A DNA stretch of 64,000 nucleotides from Lacticigenium naphthae DSM 19658 (lineage in GTDB: Bacteria > Bacillota > Bacilli > Lactobacillales > Carnobacteriaceae_A). This document shows positions 15,486 to 27,848 of the stretch, one piece after another. Numbering within the stretch: position 1 is the first letter of the stretch; each line of letters begins with the position of its first letter. A program made the position numbers and the translations under genes. The stretch lies in the NCBI RefSeq assembly GCF_000425865.1, contig NZ_AUEG01000010.1, positions 1-64,000 of the forward strand, given 5' to 3'. The notes beneath the pieces are model-generated. The model did no database searches and was not told the origin of the DNA. It saw only the letters and a program-made list of their open reading frames with translations.

Positions 15486-16283
15486 TTAAGCTTTTAAGAT
15501 ATAGAGCATTACAGCCAACAAACCAAACGAAACCATCACGAGCGTGTCTTTTTGGGTCCATAAGAGCTGACGATAGCGTGAACGTCCCTCGCCACCTTTA
15601 TAGCCTCTGGCTTCCATAGCCGTAGCTAGTTCTTCTGCTCGATTAAATGAACTGACGAACAATGGGATCAGCAGCGGAACAATGGACTTCATTTGTTCAA
15701 AAACATTTCCTTGACCAAAATCGATCCCGCGGGCGCGTTGGGCATTCATGATTTTTTCCGTTTCATCCATTAGCGTTGGGACAAAGCGTAACGCTATCGA
15801 CAACATCAACGCGATTTCATGTACCGGCATTTTCATGGCTGCAAATGGACGCAATAAAAATTCAATAGCATCCGTTAAAGACAACGGCATAGTTGTCAGT
15901 GTCAATAACGTAGACATAAAGATGATCAATATAAACCGGACAAAAATATAGACCCCATTGATCAATCCTTCTTTAGAAATCACTAACGGGCCCCAGTCCA
16001 CATAAACGGTCTCTCCTCCAGTAAAGAGCACTTGCAACACTACCGTAAATAAAATCAGCCAAATCAAAGGGCGAACTCCATTCACAAAAAAATTCCGGTC
16101 GATTCCAGATAAATAAATAGCCAGTAACGTAAATAAAGCTAAAACACCATACGTAAGCCAATTATTCGCGAGGAAAATAATCACAATAAAACTGATTGCC
16201 CCCAGAAGTTTTGTGCGTGGATCTAAGCGGTGAACAAAGGAATCCCCTGGGATATAGCGTCCAAAAATCAGCTTTTCCATCAT
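15486..16283 (-). CDS. ecfT: Energy-coupling factor transporter transmembrane protein EcfT
   Basis: EcfT is the shared membrane scaffold that couples ATP hydrolysis by EcfA1/A2 to exchangeable vitamin- or metal-binding S proteins. The 265 residues have four to five hydrophobic segments and the two Ala-Arg-Gly type coupling motifs (QRARGID near 175 and MEARGYKGG near 220). The first ATG at 16283 overlaps the ecfA2 stop by 4 nt and follows GGAAGGTGATTCCTT. No S component is encoded nearby, as expected for a group II ECF system. Confidence 0.96.
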   Translation of the reverse strand: MMEKLIFGRYIPGDSFVHRLDPRTKLLGAISFIVIIFLANNWLTYGVLALFTLLAIYLSGIDRNFFVNGVRPLIWLILFTVVLQVLFTGGETVYVDWGPLVISKEGLINGVYIFVRFILIIFMSTLLTLTTMPLSLTDAIEFLLRPFAAMKMPVHEIALMLSIALRFVPTLMDETEKIMNAQRARGIDFGQGNVFEQMKSIVPLLIPLFVSSFNRAEELATAMEARGYKGGEGRSRYRQLLWTQKDTLVMVSFGLLAVMLYILKA

Positions 16284-17182
16284 AAGGAATCACCTTCCGC
16301 TCTTCCCTTTGACCCTTTTTGCTTGTGGGTTTTCATAAATACGGCAATTTCTTTTGCCAATTCATCAGTTGTCAGGGGTAATTGCTTGAATTCCCACCCG
16401 AATTTTTTTTGAATCGTATTGGCAAATTTCACAGCAGCAGGTACTCCGAGTTGTTTCGATTCTAACCATTCGGCTTGTTGAAATATCTCTCTTGGGTGTC
16501 CTTCTTTTTTAACGGTCCCCGATTCCAAAACGATCATGTGATCAGCATAATCCGCTACGTCATCCATCTGATGTGTCACGAGGACGATCGTAAGCCCCTG
16601 GTCTTTGTGTAAGCGATAGAACACGTCCATGATATCTTTTCGTCCCTGGGGATCTAATCCTGCCGTTGGTTCATCTAAAACCAGGACCTCCGGCTCCAAT
16701 GCCAATACACCAGCAATAGCGACTCTTCGCATTTGTCCGCCTGATAAATCGAACGGCGAGCGGTCTAAAAACGTTTCGTCCAATCCGACTAGTGGCAGTA
16801 TCCGTTTGGTGATGGCTTCCGCTTCCGCTTCACCCACGCCAAAATTCTTCGGACCAAAAGCAATATCTTTTCCAACGGTTTCTTCAAACAACTGGGCTTC
16901 TGGGAACTGAAATACGATCCCGACCTTTTTCCTTAATCCTTTTAGATTCTTGTTGTCTGTTGTTGGCGTAATCGTACGATCCCCAATTTGAACGCTACCT
17001 TCTGTAGGTTTCCTCAGGGCATTGAGGTGTTGCAAGATAGTGGACTTTCCACTTCCCGTATGACCGACAATAGCAGTATAACTTCCGTCTTTGATAGACA
17101 ACTGAATATCGTATAGGGCTTTACTTTCAAAGGGAGTCCCTTTTTGGTACGTATAGCCTACATCTCGGAATGTAATGTCCAT
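16280..17182 (-). CDS. ecfA2: Energy-coupling factor ATPase EcfA2
   Basis: This is one of two ATPases of the ECF vitamin/metal uptake complex. The 300 residues have Walker A GHTGSGKST (40-48), Q-loop FQFPEAQLF, signature LSGGQMRR, Walker B VLVLDEPTAGLD and the switch His in VTHQMDD. The sequence between Q-loop and signature (AFGPKNFGV) is typical for the A2 subunit. It starts 25 nt inside the ecfA1 coding end, a tight translational coupling. Confidence 0.96.
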   Translation of the reverse strand: MDITFRDVGYTYQKGTPFESKALYDIQLSIKDGSYTAIVGHTGSGKSTILQHLNALRKPTEGSVQIGDRTITPTTDNKNLKGLRKKVGIVFQFPEAQLFEETVGKDIAFGPKNFGVGEAEAEAITKRILPLVGLDETFLDRSPFDLSGGQMRRVAIAGVLALEPEVLVLDEPTAGLDPQGRKDIMDVFYRLHKDQGLTIVLVTHQMDDVADYADHMIVLESGTVKKEGHPREIFQQAEWLESKQLGVPAAVKFANTIQKKFGWEFKQLPLTTDELAKEIAVFMKTHKQKGSKGRAEGDSL

Positions 17183-17997
17183 AAAAAGTCAACCATCCCT
17201 TCTTCAGTCAAATACTCGTTCGGGACATCTAAGCCCTCTTTTTTCAACGAAGCTTTTAGTCTCTCTGGGAAAGGTAAATCCAATCCCATTTCAATCAATT
17301 GTTCGCCATAAGAAAAAATTTCTTCAGGCGTTCCTTCACGGACTACTTTTCCTTCTTGTATCACTAAGACACGATTAGCCGCTGCGGCTTCATCTATATC
17401 ATGCGTGATAGACAAGACAGACAAATTTTCCCGTTTCTTGACGTCTTTGACTGTGCTTAATACTTCATTTCTTCCTTTGGGATCCAGCATACTCGTTGCT
17501 TCATCTAAAATAATGATTTCAGGTTGCAAAGCAACAATTCCAGCTATCGCGACGCGTTGCTTTTGGCCACCCGAAAGGCGAGCCGGTTCTCTATCTGCAA
17601 AATCGGTCATTTGGACTTTATCCAATGCATAACGAATTCGTCTTTGCATTTCTTCACGAGGAATTCCCTGATTCTCTAATCCGAATGCGACATCGTCTTC
17701 CACAGTGGAGCCTACAAACTGATTGTCAGGATTTTGAAAGACCATCCCTACTTTTGCCCGTATGTCCCATATATTTTCTTCATTCAAAAGCAAGCCACTC
17801 ACAGTGACTTCCCCAGTATCTGGTTCGATCAATCCATTGATTGTTTTCGCTAATGTAGATTTCCCGGAACCATTGGGACCAATGATGGCTACCCATTCTC
17901 CCCGTTCAATAGACAAAGAGATCCCGTTTAGAGCAGGACGCTCTTCTTCTTCCAAATAACGAAACATAATATTATTTAATGTAATTATATTATCCAT
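17158..17997 (-). CDS. ecfA1: Energy-coupling factor ATPase EcfA1
   Basis: EcfA1 pairs with EcfA2. The 279 residues have Walker A GPNGSGKST (40-48), Q-loop FQNPDNQFVG, which is the A1 hallmark, signature LSGGQKQR, Walker B IIILDEATSMLD and switch His in ITHDIDEA. The open frame extends to 18063, but the ATG at 17997 follows AGAGGAATGTCTA and matches the family N-terminus. It is the first gene of ecfA1-ecfA2-ecfT-truA. Confidence 0.95.
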   Translation of the reverse strand: MDNIITLNNIMFRYLEEEERPALNGISLSIERGEWVAIIGPNGSGKSTLAKTINGLIEPDTGEVTVSGLLLNEENIWDIRAKVGMVFQNPDNQFVGSTVEDDVAFGLENQGIPREEMQRRIRYALDKVQMTDFADREPARLSGGQKQRVAIAGIVALQPEIIILDEATSMLDPKGRNEVLSTVKDVKKRENLSVLSITHDIDEAAAANRVLVIQEGKVVREGTPEEIFSYGEQLIEMGLDLPFPERLKASLKKEGLDVPNEYLTEEGMVDFLWTLHSEM

Positions 17998-18146
17998 TAG
18001 ACATTCCTCTATTTTATAGTATTCAATCGTTACTAGACTACCAAAAAAACCGTGAAAGAACAATAGAAAGAGAATAGATTGCCCTTCCTATGTATTTGCT
18101 CTATTGACACATCTGTTGTTACTTAAGAAAATAGCATATGAATCTA

Positions 18147-18183
18147 TAAAAAAGCACCCCTATCACAATCGGATAAAGGTGCA
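18147..18183 (-). terminator. Intrinsic terminator behind rplQ
   Basis: An 11-bp G-U-rich stem (18154-18183, GCACC...GGTGC) is followed on the minus strand by TTTTTTATA. It is about 180 nt past rplQ and before ecfA1, so it closes the S10-spc-alpha transcription unit. Confidence 0.75.
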
Positions 18184-18230
18184 CGGAAACTGTGTATTCT
18201 TACGAATAAAAAAACACCTTGTAATGAATT

Positions 18231-18271
18231 AGCTCTCCCCAAAAAGCTTTGCTTTTAGGGAGAGTTAGAGC
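18231..18271 (-). repeat. Inverted repeat in the rplQ 3' region
   Basis: A nested stem, AGCTCT at the outside and CTCTCCC-type arms at 18233-18264, lies between rplQ and its terminator without a U-run. It could be a 3' processing or stability hairpin. Confidence 0.5.
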
Positions 18272-18360
18272 TAGACTCGGTCGTCAGACCAACATCATAA
18301 CACTCTTTCATTCAAAAAGTGATTCACATTGTTGCTATTTATATTATTTTTGCGAAGTTT

Positions 18361-18768
18361 TTACGCTTCAGTAGAAGCAAGTGGTCCATCAACAAACTCT
18401 AATACAGCCATTGGTGCGCCATCTCCACGACGAGGTCCAGTTTTCAACACGCGAGTGTATCCGCCTTTACGTTCGTTAAAACGTGGTCCTAAGTCATTGA
18501 ATAACTTTTGTAAAACAGTTTGTACGATGATTTCTTCATCATTTTCTTCAACAGTTGCTAATTCATTACGAACAAATTGTGCAGCTTGACGACGTGCATG
18601 TAAATCTCCACGTTTAGCAAGTGTGACCATTTTGTCAGCAAGTGAACTAACTTCTTTCGCACGTGTTACGGTCGTAATAATGCGTTCGTTGATGATCAAA
18701 TCAGAAGTTAAATCACGAAGCATCGCTTTACGTTGTGAGCTTGTGCGTCCTAATTTACGGTAACCCAT
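18361..18768 (-). CDS. rplQ: 50S ribosomal protein L17
   Basis: L17 sits at the tunnel exit side of the large subunit. The 135 residues start with [19 protein letters not shown] and contain the [11 protein letters not shown] segment typical of the family; the C-terminal half is slightly longer than in Bacillus. It is the last gene of the alpha operon, 27 nt after rpoA. Confidence 0.97.
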   Translation of the reverse strand: MGYRKLGRTSSQRKAMLRDLTSDLIINERIITTVTRAKEVSSLADKMVTLAKRGDLHARRQAAQFVRNELATVEENDEEIIVQTVLQKLFNDLGPRFNERKGGYTRVLKTGPRRGDGAPMAVLEFVDGPLASTEA

Positions 18769-18795
18769 TGTACATATCCTCCCTTGTTCTCGAAA

Positions 18796-19740
18796 TTAGT
18801 CTTCTTGACTTAAACCTAAATCGAGTTCAGCCAACTTGAGTTTTACTTCTTCCAAAGACTTGCGTCCTAAATTACGAACTTTCATCATCTCTGGTTCTGT
18901 TTTATTTGTCAATTCTTGAACCGTATTAATTCCAGCACGCTTCAAGCAGTTGTATGAACGTACGGAAAGATCAAGTTCTTCGATTGTCATTTCAAGCATT
19001 TTTTCTTTTTGCGTTTCTTCTTTTTCAACCATGATTTCAGCATCTCGTGCTTGTTCGGTCAAATTAACGAAGATATTCAAATGTTCAGTCATGATTTTAG
19101 CAGCCAAGCTGACTCCTTCTTCAGGAGCGATAGAACCATCTGTCCATACATCTAATGTAAGTTTATCAAACTGTTGTTTTTCCCCTACAAGAGTGTTTTC
19201 TACTTGATAATTCACGCGACTAACTGGTGTATAGATAGAATCAATTGGTAGAACACCAATTGGCATATCATCATGTTTGTTGTGTTCAGCGCGTACATAT
19301 CCTCTGCCTTTTTTAGCAGTCATGCGGGCATGGAAATGTCCACCTTCGGAAACTGTACAGATATATAAATCAGGATTCATGATTTCTACATCACTATCGT
19401 AGATTATATCAGCCGCTGTAACTACAGCCGGACCTTCAATATCGATTTCAATAGTTTTTTCATCTTCTGAATACAATTTGAGTGCTAATTTTTTTAGATT
19501 TAGAATAATCGCAGTCACATCTTCAACTACTCCATCAATGGCAGTAAATTCATGCAATACACCATCGATTTGTAAAGTCGTGACAGCAGCACCCGGCAGG
19601 GATGATAGTAGAATACGACGAAGAGAATTCCCCAACGTAGTTCCATATCCGCGTTCAAGCGGTTCGACAACAAACTTGCCATATTTGGCATCTTTACTGA
19701 TCTCAACTGTATCTATATTTGGTTTTTCAATTTCGATCAT
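18796..19740 (-). CDS. rpoA: DNA-directed RNA polymerase subunit alpha
   Basis: Alpha nucleates polymerase assembly and contacts promoter UP elements. The 314 residues contain the N-terminal dimerisation domain ([20 protein letters not shown] near 27-46) and the C-terminal domain with the helix-hairpin-helix [19 protein letters not shown]. It lies between rpsK and rplQ as in most Firmicutes. Confidence 0.98.
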   Translation of the reverse strand: MIEIEKPNIDTVEISKDAKYGKFVVEPLERGYGTTLGNSLRRILLSSLPGAAVTTLQIDGVLHEFTAIDGVVEDVTAIILNLKKLALKLYSEDEKTIEIDIEGPAVVTAADIIYDSDVEIMNPDLYICTVSEGGHFHARMTAKKGRGYVRAEHNKHDDMPIGVLPIDSIYTPVSRVNYQVENTLVGEKQQFDKLTLDVWTDGSIAPEEGVSLAAKIMTEHLNIFVNLTEQARDAEIMVEKEETQKEKMLEMTIEELDLSVRSYNCLKRAGINTVQELTNKTEPEMMKVRNLGRKSLEEVKLKLAELDLGLSQED

Positions 19741-19823
19741 CCTGTCAATTTACCCCTTTCAAAAACGTGTACTCACGCGGTGGCATGCAAGCCTGCAACA
19801 ATATTAAAATGGTTCGTTCTCTT

Positions 19824-20213
19824 TTAAACGCGACGACGTTTAGGAGGACGGCAGCCATTATGCGGAACAGGAGTTACGTCACGAATAGCTGTAACTTCTA
19901 AACCAGTTGCTTGAAGTGAACGAATTGCAGCTTCACGTCCAGAACCTGGTCCTTTAACAGCAACTTCTACAGATTTCATGCCGTTTTCCATTCCGCCTTT
20001 AGCAGCAGCTTCAGCAGCCATCTGGGCAGCAAATGGAGTGGATTTTCTTGAACCTCTGAATCCTAATGATCCAGCTGAAGACCAAGAAATAGCGTTTCCG
20101 TGCACATCGGTAATCATAACGATTGTATTATTGAACGTTGAACGAATATGAGCAACACCGTGTTCAATATTCTTCTTTACTCGACGTTTACGAGTTTGAC
20201 CTTTTTTTACCAT
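19824..20213 (-). CDS. rpsK: 30S ribosomal protein S11
   Basis: S11 forms the platform contact near the E site. The 129 residues have the conserved [10 protein letters not shown]-type segment ([15 protein letters not shown]), [17 protein letters not shown] and the basic tail CRPPKRRRV. The Arg/Lys-rich N-terminus follows the Firmicutes pattern. Confidence 0.98.
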   Translation of the reverse strand: MVKKGQTRKRRVKKNIEHGVAHIRSTFNNTIVMITDVHGNAISWSSAGSLGFRGSRKSTPFAAQMAAEAAAKGGMENGMKSVEVAVKGPGSGREAAIRSLQATGLEVTAIRDVTPVPHNGCRPPKRRRV

Positions 20214-20245
20214 GAAGGTTTACCTCCCTACTTAATTAGTTTTAA

Positions 20246-20611
20246 TTATTTTTTCTTACCAGCGATTGCTGTTGGTCTACCTTTACGAGTACGCGCATTG
20301 TTCTTGGTATTTTGACCACGAACCGGTAATCCGCGACGGTGACGTAAACCTCTGTAAGATCCGATTTCGATTAAGCGTTTAACGTTTTGGTTCACTTCAC
20401 GACGAAGATCTCCTTCAACTTTTAGCTTATCTACTTCAGAACGAATAGCATCTAATTGATCGTTAGTTAATTCGCGAACACGCGTTTCTTCTTCAACTCC
20501 CGCTCTATTTAAAATTTCTTGAGCGCTTGTTTTACCGATACCATAGATGTAGGTTAATGAAATGACGATATGTTTGTCACGTGGAATATCCACACCTGCT
20601 ATACGAGCCAT
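20246..20611 (-). CDS. rpsM: 30S ribosomal protein S13
   Basis: S13 forms the small-subunit side of the B1 bridges and contacts P-site tRNA through its tail. The 121 residues have [15 protein letters not shown], the helix-hairpin-helix [14 protein letters not shown] and the basic end [14 protein letters not shown]. It precedes rpsK by 32 nt. Confidence 0.98.
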   Translation of the reverse strand: MARIAGVDIPRDKHIVISLTYIYGIGKTSAQEILNRAGVEEETRVRELTNDQLDAIRSEVDKLKVEGDLRREVNQNVKRLIEIGSYRGLRHRRGLPVRGQNTKNNARTRKGRPTAIAGKKK

Positions 20612-20645
20612 ATTTTTTGCACCTCCTGTTAATTAATTACTCAAG

Positions 20646-20759
20646 TTAACCTTGACGTTGTTTATGCTTGGGATTTTCGCAAATCACCATAACGCGGCCT
20701 TTACGGCGGATAACTTTACATTTGTCACACATTTTTTTAACTGATGGTCTTACTTTCAT
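20646..20759 (-). CDS. rpmJ: 50S ribosomal protein L36 (zinc-binding form)
   Basis: This 37-residue protein was read directly from the sequence: [20 protein letters not shown] at the start, then a Cys and a His near the end. Cys11, Cys14, Cys27 and His32 form the zinc knuckle of the canonical C+ form. It lies between infA and rpsM, its standard place. Confidence 0.97.
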   Translation of the reverse strand: MKVRPSVKKMCDKCKVIRRKGRVMVICENPKHKQRQG

Positions 20760-20796
20760 GAAAATTCCCCTCCTCATTCATTAGCGGAGTCAAGTG

Positions 20797-21015
20797 TTAT
20801 TTGAAACGGTAAGTGATACGTCCGCGAGTTAAATCATAAGGTGATAACTCTACAGTCACTTTATCTCCAGGTAAAATACGTATATAGTTCATGCGAATCT
20901 TTCCGGAAACGTGTGCGAGGACTTCATGCCCGTTTTCAAGTTCAACTCGAAACATTGCATTTGGCAAAGTTTCCAAGACTTTTCCCTCAATCTCAATTAC
21001 ATCGTCTTTAGCCAC
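20797..21015 (-). CDS. infA: Translation initiation factor IF-1
   Basis: IF-1 binds the A site of the 30S subunit during initiation. The 72 residues are a single S1-like OB fold with the invariant [15 protein letters not shown] and [19 protein letters not shown] segments. It has its own promoter (21133-21161) and a 100-nt leader. Confidence 0.98.
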   Translation of the reverse strand: MAKDDVIEIEGKVLETLPNAMFRVELENGHEVLAHVSGKIRMNYIRILPGDKVTVELSPYDLTRGRITYRFK

Positions 21016-21060
21016 TCTTGGTCTCCTCCTTTTTCACTGCTTTTCTTTACGCAATAAATC

Positions 21061-21080
21061 GTGAGCGCTAGTGCCCTCAC
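21061..21080 (-). promoter_or_regulatory. Hairpin in the infA leader
   Basis: GTGAGGGCACTAGCGCTCAC can fold as a GTGAG(C)-closed stem in the infA 5' UTR. Ribosomal-protein-style leader control is possible but not shown by anything else here. Confidence 0.35.
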
Positions 21081-21132
21081 ATACTATTTTTTTTATTGTA
21101 CGTTCGGCGACCATAAAACTGGCGCTCGAAAA

Positions 21133-21161
21133 ATTGTACCACACACGTTTAAAAATAGCAA
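21133..21161 (-). promoter_or_regulatory. Sigma-A promoter of infA (internal alpha-operon promoter)
   Basis: TTGCTA (21156-21161) and TACAAT (21133-21138) are spaced by 17 nt in the 190-nt gap between adk and infA. Confidence 0.75.
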
Positions 21162-21205
21162 ATTTCGATTAAAACAGCCTATGGAAGTATAGATAAACCG
21201 AAGAA

Positions 21206-23212
<2,007 letters not shown>

Positions 23213-23213
<1 letters not shown>

Positions 23214-23653
23214 TAAATCACCTCGGTAGTTCCACCAGCAGCTTCAATTGCTTCTTTTGCTGCTTGAGAGAATTTATGAGCTTTAACCGTTAATTTACGA
23301 TCAACTTTTCCTCTTGCAAGGACTTTGATTCCAGATTTTTCGTTCTTAATGATTCCTTGTTCAACAAGTAAAGCAGGAGTCACTTCAGAACTTTCTTCAA
23401 AGCGATTCAATGTATCTAAATTAATGATCGAATATTCTTTGCGGTTAATGTTAGTAAACCCACGTTTAGGTAAAGTTTGGAACAATGGTGTTTGTCCACC
23501 TTCAAATCCTAAGCGTACGCCACCACCTGAACGGGCTTTTTGACCTTTTTGTCCACGTCCAGAAGTTTTTCCGTTACCAGAAGAAGTTCCGCGACCAACA
23601 CGGTTACGTTTTTTACGAGAACCTTCTGCAGGTTTTAATTCATGGAGTTTCAT
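23213..23653 (-). CDS. rplO: 50S ribosomal protein L15
   Basis: L15 is a late assembly protein of the large subunit. The 146 residues begin with [20 protein letters not shown] and contain the Gly-rich extended arm ([20 protein letters not shown]) typical of the family. It ends in the TAATG overlap with secY. Confidence 0.98.
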
Positions 23654-23688
23654 AAGCTTGGCACCTCCTTAAAATAATCTTAATACTA

Positions 23689-23868
23689 TTAAACTTCTTT
23701 TACGTTTACTAAATGTGAAACTTTGTTGATCATACCTCTCACTGCTTCGTTGTCTGGTTGTACAGCTTTAGAATTGATTTTTCTCAATCCTAAATTTGTA
23801 ACCACATCGCGTTGAGACTGAGTACGACCGATCAGACTACGTTTTAAAGTAATTTCTAAATTAGCCAT
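23689..23868 (-). CDS. rpmD: 50S ribosomal protein L30
   Basis: The 59-residue protein was read directly. It starts [15 protein letters not shown], includes [15 protein letters not shown] and ends [10 protein letters not shown], the standard bacterial L30 layout. It lies between rpsE and rplO in normal order; the next gene follows 35 nt downstream. Confidence 0.97.
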   Translation of the reverse strand: MANLEITLKRSLIGRTQSQRDVVTNLGLRKINSKAVQPDNEAVRGMINKVSHLVNVKEV

Positions 23869-23882
23869 TTTTTTCGATCTCC

Positions 23883-24383
23883 TTATCCAAGTAATTCTTC
23901 AACAGTTTTCCCGCGAAGTTTTGCAATGTCTTCCGCACGTTTTAATTGGCTGATACCATTAAATGTTGCGCGGATCATGTTAATTGGAGAGCTAGAACCG
24001 ATAGATTTACTGGATATATCTTGAACACCAGCTAATTCTAGTACGGCACGAACTGGTCCACCAGCAGAAACTCCAGAACCGGCTACAGCAGGTTTCATGA
24101 TGATTCTTCCGCCACCATGACGTCCGATTGCTTCATGCGGAATAGATGTTCCGACCATAGGTACTTGAACAAGATTTTTCTTAGCTGCTTCGATAGCTTT
24201 ACGAATAGCTTCAGGAACTTCTTGGGCTTTACCTGTTCCAAATCCAACGTGTCCATTTTTGTCTCCAACCACAACTAGTGCTGCGAAACGTAGACGACGT
24301 CCACCTTTAACAACTTTAGTAACACGGTTGATAGTAACCACACGATCTTCTAAGTCAAGTCTTGATGGGTCAATATAAGTCAT
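23883..24383 (-). CDS. rpsE: 30S ribosomal protein S5
   Basis: S5 helps decoding accuracy and mRNA entry. The 166 residues contain the double-stranded-RNA-binding N-domain ([20 protein letters not shown], with the Lys/Gly loop linked to spectinomycin response) and the C-domain ([19 protein letters not shown]). Nothing in the loop suggests resistance. Confidence 0.98.
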   Translation of the reverse strand: MTYIDPSRLDLEDRVVTINRVTKVVKGGRRLRFAALVVVGDKNGHVGFGTGKAQEVPEAIRKAIEAAKKNLVQVPMVGTSIPHEAIGRHGGGRIIMKPAVAGSGVSAGGPVRAVLELAGVQDISSKSIGSSSPINMIRATFNGISQLKRAEDIAKLRGKTVEELLG

Positions 24384-24404
24384 GTAAAGATTCTCCTCCT
24401 TTTC

Positions 24405-24761
24405 TTAAAAGTCTAATCCATTTTCACGAGCAGCTTCAGCTAAAGCTTTCACTCTCCCGTGGTATTGATAGCCTCCACGATCGAAAACTACTTTAATGAT
24501 TTTGTTTCCTTTTGCACGTTCTGCAACTAAATTACCTACAGCACTTGCTTGGTCCACTTTAGACTCACCTGAAACTTCTTTATCTAATGTAGATGCACTT
24601 GCGAGCGTCACACCCGCTACGTCATCAATCAATTGAGCGTAGATATGTTTATTTGAACGAAATACATTCAAGCGTGGGCACTCAGCAGTACCAGAAAGAT
24701 TTTTACGTACACGACCATGTCTTTTTTGACGCAGTTTGTTTTTATCTGGTTTTGAAATCAC
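24405..24761 (-). CDS. rplR: 50S ribosomal protein L18
   Basis: L18 brings 5S rRNA into the large subunit. The 118 residues contain [20 protein letters not shown], an ecologically normal bacterial form, and end in the AARENGLDF tail. The open frame extends to 24794, but AGAGGTGACAATT precedes a GTG at 24761, which gives the usual V/M-I-S-K-P-D-K-N start. Confidence 0.96.
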   Translation of the reverse strand: MISKPDKNKLRQKRHGRVRKNLSGTAECPRLNVFRSNKHIYAQLIDDVAGVTLASASTLDKEVSGESKVDQASAVGNLVAERAKGNKIIKVVFDRGGYQYHGRVKALAEAARENGLDF

Positions 24762-24802
24762 AATTGTCACCTCTTTTATTTGATTGTTAGGCAACTAGGC
24801 GT

Positions 24803-25339
24803 TTATTTCCCAGTTTTACCTTCTTTACGACGTACATATTCACCTTCATAACGAATTCCTTTACCTTTATAAGGTTCAGGTGGACGAACAGCACGAATGT
24901 TAGCAGCTAATGCGCCAACGCTTTCTTTGTTTGCACCTTTAATAGTAATACGAGTATTAGAAGGTACTTCAACAGTTAATCCTTCTTCAGCTTCAAACTC
25001 AACTTGGTGAGAAAGACCTACGTTCAAGATTAATTTTTGACCTTGTAATTGGGCACGGTACCCAACCCCGTTTAACTCTAGTGCTTTGGTGAATCCAACA
25101 GTTACACCTTCGACCATATTGTTTACGACCGCACGAGTTGTTCCGTGGATAGTTTTAGCTTGTTTTGATTCATTTGGACGAGTGAATGCGAGCTCATTGT
25201 CTCCAACATTCATCGTGATTAATGGACTAATTGAACGAGATAATTCTCCATTAGGTCCTTTAACCGTTACGTTTTCGCCGTTTTGTGTAACAGTAACTCC
25301 TTCAGGAATTGTAATTACTTTATTTCCGATACGACTCAC
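24803..25339 (-). CDS. rplF: 50S ribosomal protein L6
   Basis: L6 lies near the factor-binding site. The 178 residues comprise two similar halves with [15 protein letters not shown] at the start and the ending [18 protein letters not shown] that contacts rRNA. It is encoded between rpsH and rplR. Confidence 0.98.
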   Translation of the reverse strand: MSRIGNKVITIPEGVTVTQNGENVTVKGPNGELSRSISPLITMNVGDNELAFTRPNESKQAKTIHGTTRAVVNNMVEGVTVGFTKALELNGVGYRAQLQGQKLILNVGLSHQVEFEAEEGLTVEVPSNTRITIKGANKESVGALAANIRAVRPPEPYKGKGIRYEGEYVRRKEGKTGK

Positions 25340-25370
25340 AGTAAGGCACCTCCTTCATTTTGTTCTATTT

Positions 25371-25769
25371 TTACCAAACGTATGCGAGGATTTCTCCGCC
25401 GACATTTTTAGCTCTTGCTGTTTTATCTGTAACGACACCATTTGATGTTGAAACGATAGCAATACCTAAGCCATTTAATACTTTCGGTATTTCTTCTGCA
25501 TTCACGTATACACGCAAACCAGGTTTAGAAATACGTTTTAAGCCAGAAATAACACGTTCATTATTTTGACCATATTTTAAGAAAATACGGATAACACCTT
25601 GTTTATCATCTTCTAGGAATTCGACATCTTTGACGAATCCTTCGTTTTTCAAGATGTTGGCCATCTCTCTTTTCAATTTTGAAGCAGGTATTTCTACTGT
25701 CGTATGACGTGCTGAATTTGCATTACGTATACGAGTCAGGAAATCTGCAATAGGATCTGTCATGACCAT
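25371..25769 (-). CDS. rpsH: 30S ribosomal protein S8
   Basis: S8 is a primary 16S central-domain binder and, in many bacteria, the repressor of its own spc operon. The 132 residues have [15 protein letters not shown] and the end [20 protein letters not shown]. It is 37 nt after the S14 gene. Confidence 0.98.
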   Translation of the reverse strand: MVMTDPIADFLTRIRNANSARHTTVEIPASKLKREMANILKNEGFVKDVEFLEDDKQGVIRIFLKYGQNNERVISGLKRISKPGLRVYVNAEEIPKVLNGLGIAIVSTSNGVVTDKTARAKNVGGEILAYVW

Positions 25770-25805
25770 TCGTTATAAGCCTCCCTTGTACAAGTTTTCT
25801 TCTGT

Positions 25806-25991
25806 TTACCAGCTTGCTTTTTTCATTCCAGGAATTTGCCCTTTGTAAGCAAGTTCGCGTAAGCAAATGCGGCAAAGTTTAAATTTTTTATAGACTGAGT
25901 GTGGACGTCCGCAACGTTCACAGCGGGTATATTCCTGAGTTGAAAATTTGGCTGGTTTCTTGTTTTTTTCAATCATTGCTTTTTTAGCCAT
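25806..25991 (-). CDS. rpsZ: 30S ribosomal protein S14 type Z
   Basis: This 61-residue short S14 has four Cys (CERC and CRIC, about residues 24-43) that bind zinc, unlike the longer zinc-free paralogue made by some Firmicutes under zinc limitation. [10 protein letters not shown] and the end [11 protein letters not shown] are typical. It lies in the standard place between rplE and rpsH. Confidence 0.97.
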   Translation of the reverse strand: MAKKAMIEKNKKPAKFSTQEYTRCERCGRPHSVYKKFKLCRICLRELAYKGQIPGMKKASW

Positions 25992-26012
25992 TTCTACAGT
26001 ACCCTCCTTGTT

Positions 26013-26552
26013 TTATTTTTGGAATGGCATTCCCATTTGACTGAGCATTTCACGTGCTTCTTCGTCAGTTTGTGCAGTTGTTACAATAACGATATCCATT
26101 CCGCGGACTTTGTCAACTGTGTCATAGTCAATTTCTGGGAAAATCAATTGTTCTTTTACTCCTAAAGTGTAGTTTCCACGTCCGTCAAAAGCATTTTTGC
26201 TAATACCACGGAAGTCACGCACACGAGGAAGAGATACATTAACTAATTTATCTAAGAAATCATACATGCGTTCTCCACGTAAAGTTACTTTAGTACCGAT
26301 CGGCATTCCTTCACGTAAACGGAAAGCAGCAATAGATTTTTTTGCTTTAGTTATGATAGGTTTTTGACCAGCAATCAATGTTAATTCGTCGACAGCCTTA
26401 TCAAGATTTTTAGCGTTTGATACTGCATCACCAACACCCATGTTTAAAACAATTTTATCAACTTTAGGTGCTTGCATGATAGATGAATATCCAAATTTTT
26501 CCACCATTGATGGACGTACTTCGTTCGTATATTTTTCTCTGAGGCGGTTCAT
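26013..26552 (-). CDS. rplE: 50S ribosomal protein L5
   Basis: L5 binds 5S rRNA and contacts P-site tRNA. The 179 residues carry [20 protein letters not shown], the [19 protein letters not shown] block and the [16 protein letters not shown] end. The start at 26552 follows GGAGGTAATTACC. Confidence 0.98.
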   Translation of the reverse strand: MNRLREKYTNEVRPSMVEKFGYSSIMQAPKVDKIVLNMGVGDAVSNAKNLDKAVDELTLIAGQKPIITKAKKSIAAFRLREGMPIGTKVTLRGERMYDFLDKLVNVSLPRVRDFRGISKNAFDGRGNYTLGVKEQLIFPEIDYDTVDKVRGMDIVIVTTAQTDEEAREMLSQMGMPFQK

Positions 26553-26583
26553 TCGGTAATTACCTCCTTCCTAATTTCATTAA

Positions 26584-26889
26584 TTATAAAGCTTCACCAG
26601 TTTTTTTGGCGTAGCGAACTTTCTTACCATCTTCAAATTTATAACCTACACGTGTAGCTTCATTATTTGATGGGTCAATAAGCATAACATTTGAAACATG
26701 AATAGGTGCTTCAGTTTCTAAAATGCCGCCTTGTGGGCTTGTATTGCTCGGTTTGTTATGTTTCTTCATGATGTTGAGACCTTCAACGATCACTTTATCT
26801 TTTTTAGGAAAAGTTTTAATTACTGTTCCTTCTTTGCCTTTATCTTTACCAGTTATAAGTTTTACTTTATCTCCTGTTTTAATGAACAT
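26584..26889 (-). CDS. rplX: 50S ribosomal protein L24
   Basis: L24 initiates large-subunit assembly. The 101 residues start with a KOW motif ([20 protein letters not shown]) and carry [14 protein letters not shown]. It lies between rplN and rplE. Confidence 0.98.
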   Translation of the reverse strand: MFIKTGDKVKLITGKDKGKEGTVIKTFPKKDKVIVEGLNIMKKHNKPSNTSPQGGILETEAPIHVSNVMLIDPSNNEATRVGYKFEDGKKVRYAKKTGEAL

Positions 26890-26923
26890 GTTTACTCGTA
26901 CCTCCTTACGCCGGATGTTTTTA

Positions 26924-27292
26924 TTAAAGAACTTCTGGAGCTAATGAAACAATTCTCATGAAGTCATTGTCGCGCAATTCGCGGGCAACTGGTCCGAAGA
27001 TACGTGTACCACGTGGTGCTTTATCATCACGAATAATTACACAGGCATTTTCATCAAATTTGATGTAAGAACCGTCTGCACGGCGTTTTCCTGATTTTGT
27101 ACGAACAATAACTGCACGAACGACTTCACCTTTTTTGACAACGCCATTTGGTGTTGCATGTTTCACTGTTACGACGACCTGGTCGCCAATGTTTGCTGAT
27201 TTGCGGCCTGAACCACCCAATACTTTCACGACTAAGACTTCGCGTGCACCTGAGTTGTCAGCCACTTTCATACGACTTTCTGTTTGAATCAC
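26924..27292 (-). CDS. rplN: 50S ribosomal protein L14
   Basis: L14 forms intersubunit bridge B8. The 122 residues start [19 protein letters not shown] and contain [18 protein letters not shown] and the [20 protein letters not shown] end, standard for the family. Confidence 0.98.
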   Translation of the reverse strand: MIQTESRMKVADNSGAREVLVVKVLGGSGRKSANIGDQVVVTVKHATPNGVVKKGEVVRAVIVRTKSGKRRADGSYIKFDENACVIIRDDKAPRGTRIFGPVARELRDNDFMRIVSLAPEVL

Positions 27293-27344
27293 GTTGGGAT
27301 CCTCCTCTCGTACTCAAAAAATTATACTCTTTTTTTTTTGAAAA

Positions 27345-27611
27345 TCAAAGAACGATTGCTTCTTCTACAACTTCTAGTAGACGGAAACGTTTGTCTTTTG
27401 ACAATGGACGTGTTTCCATTATTTTGACGATGTCGCCTATTTTAGCGGTATTGTCTTCGTCATGTGCTTTAAATTTAGTTGAATATTTCATGCGTTTACC
27501 ATACATCTTGTGTTGTTTTTGAGTAGAAATTTCTACTACGATGGTTTTATCCATTTTGTCAGAAACAACGCGACCTTGATAAACTTTACGATTATTACGT
27601 TCTGCACTCAT
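27345..27611 (-). CDS. rpsQ: 30S ribosomal protein S17
   Basis: S17 is a primary 16S-binding OB-fold protein. The 88 residues include [19 protein letters not shown] and [19 protein letters not shown]. The open frame reaches 27638, but AGGAGGACAAAGCCC precedes the ATG at 27611, giving the normal M-S-A-E-R start. Confidence 0.97.
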   Translation of the reverse strand: MSAERNNRKVYQGRVVSDKMDKTIVVEISTQKQHKMYGKRMKYSTKFKAHDEDNTAKIGDIVKIMETRPLSKDKRFRLLEVVEEAIVL

Positions 27612-27653
27612 TGGGCTTTGTCCTCCTTTTACATTCATTCAAAGTCATGCAAC

Positions 27654-27848
27654 TTATTTTTGCAATTCTGCTTGACGCAGTGCAGTTTTGATGCGTGCAA
27701 TCGATTTGCGGACTTCATTAATGCGTGCGGTGTTTTCTAATTGACCAGTTGCTAATTGAAAACGTAAGTTAAATAATTCTTCTTTGAATTCATTTTCTTT
27801 TTCAATCATTTCAGCAGTGGATAAATTTTGGATTTCTTTAGCCTTCAT
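27654..27848 (-). CDS. rpmC: 50S ribosomal protein L29
   Basis: L29 is a helical hairpin at the tunnel exit. The 64 residues start [14 protein letters not shown] and contain [19 protein letters not shown]. The ATG at 27848 lies inside the end of rplP (11-nt overlap) and follows GGTGAATCGA; the in-frame GTG at 27860 lacks correct spacing. Confidence 0.96.
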   Translation of the reverse strand: MKAKEIQNLSTAEMIEKENEFKEELFNLRFQLATGQLENTARINEVRKSIARIKTALRQAELQK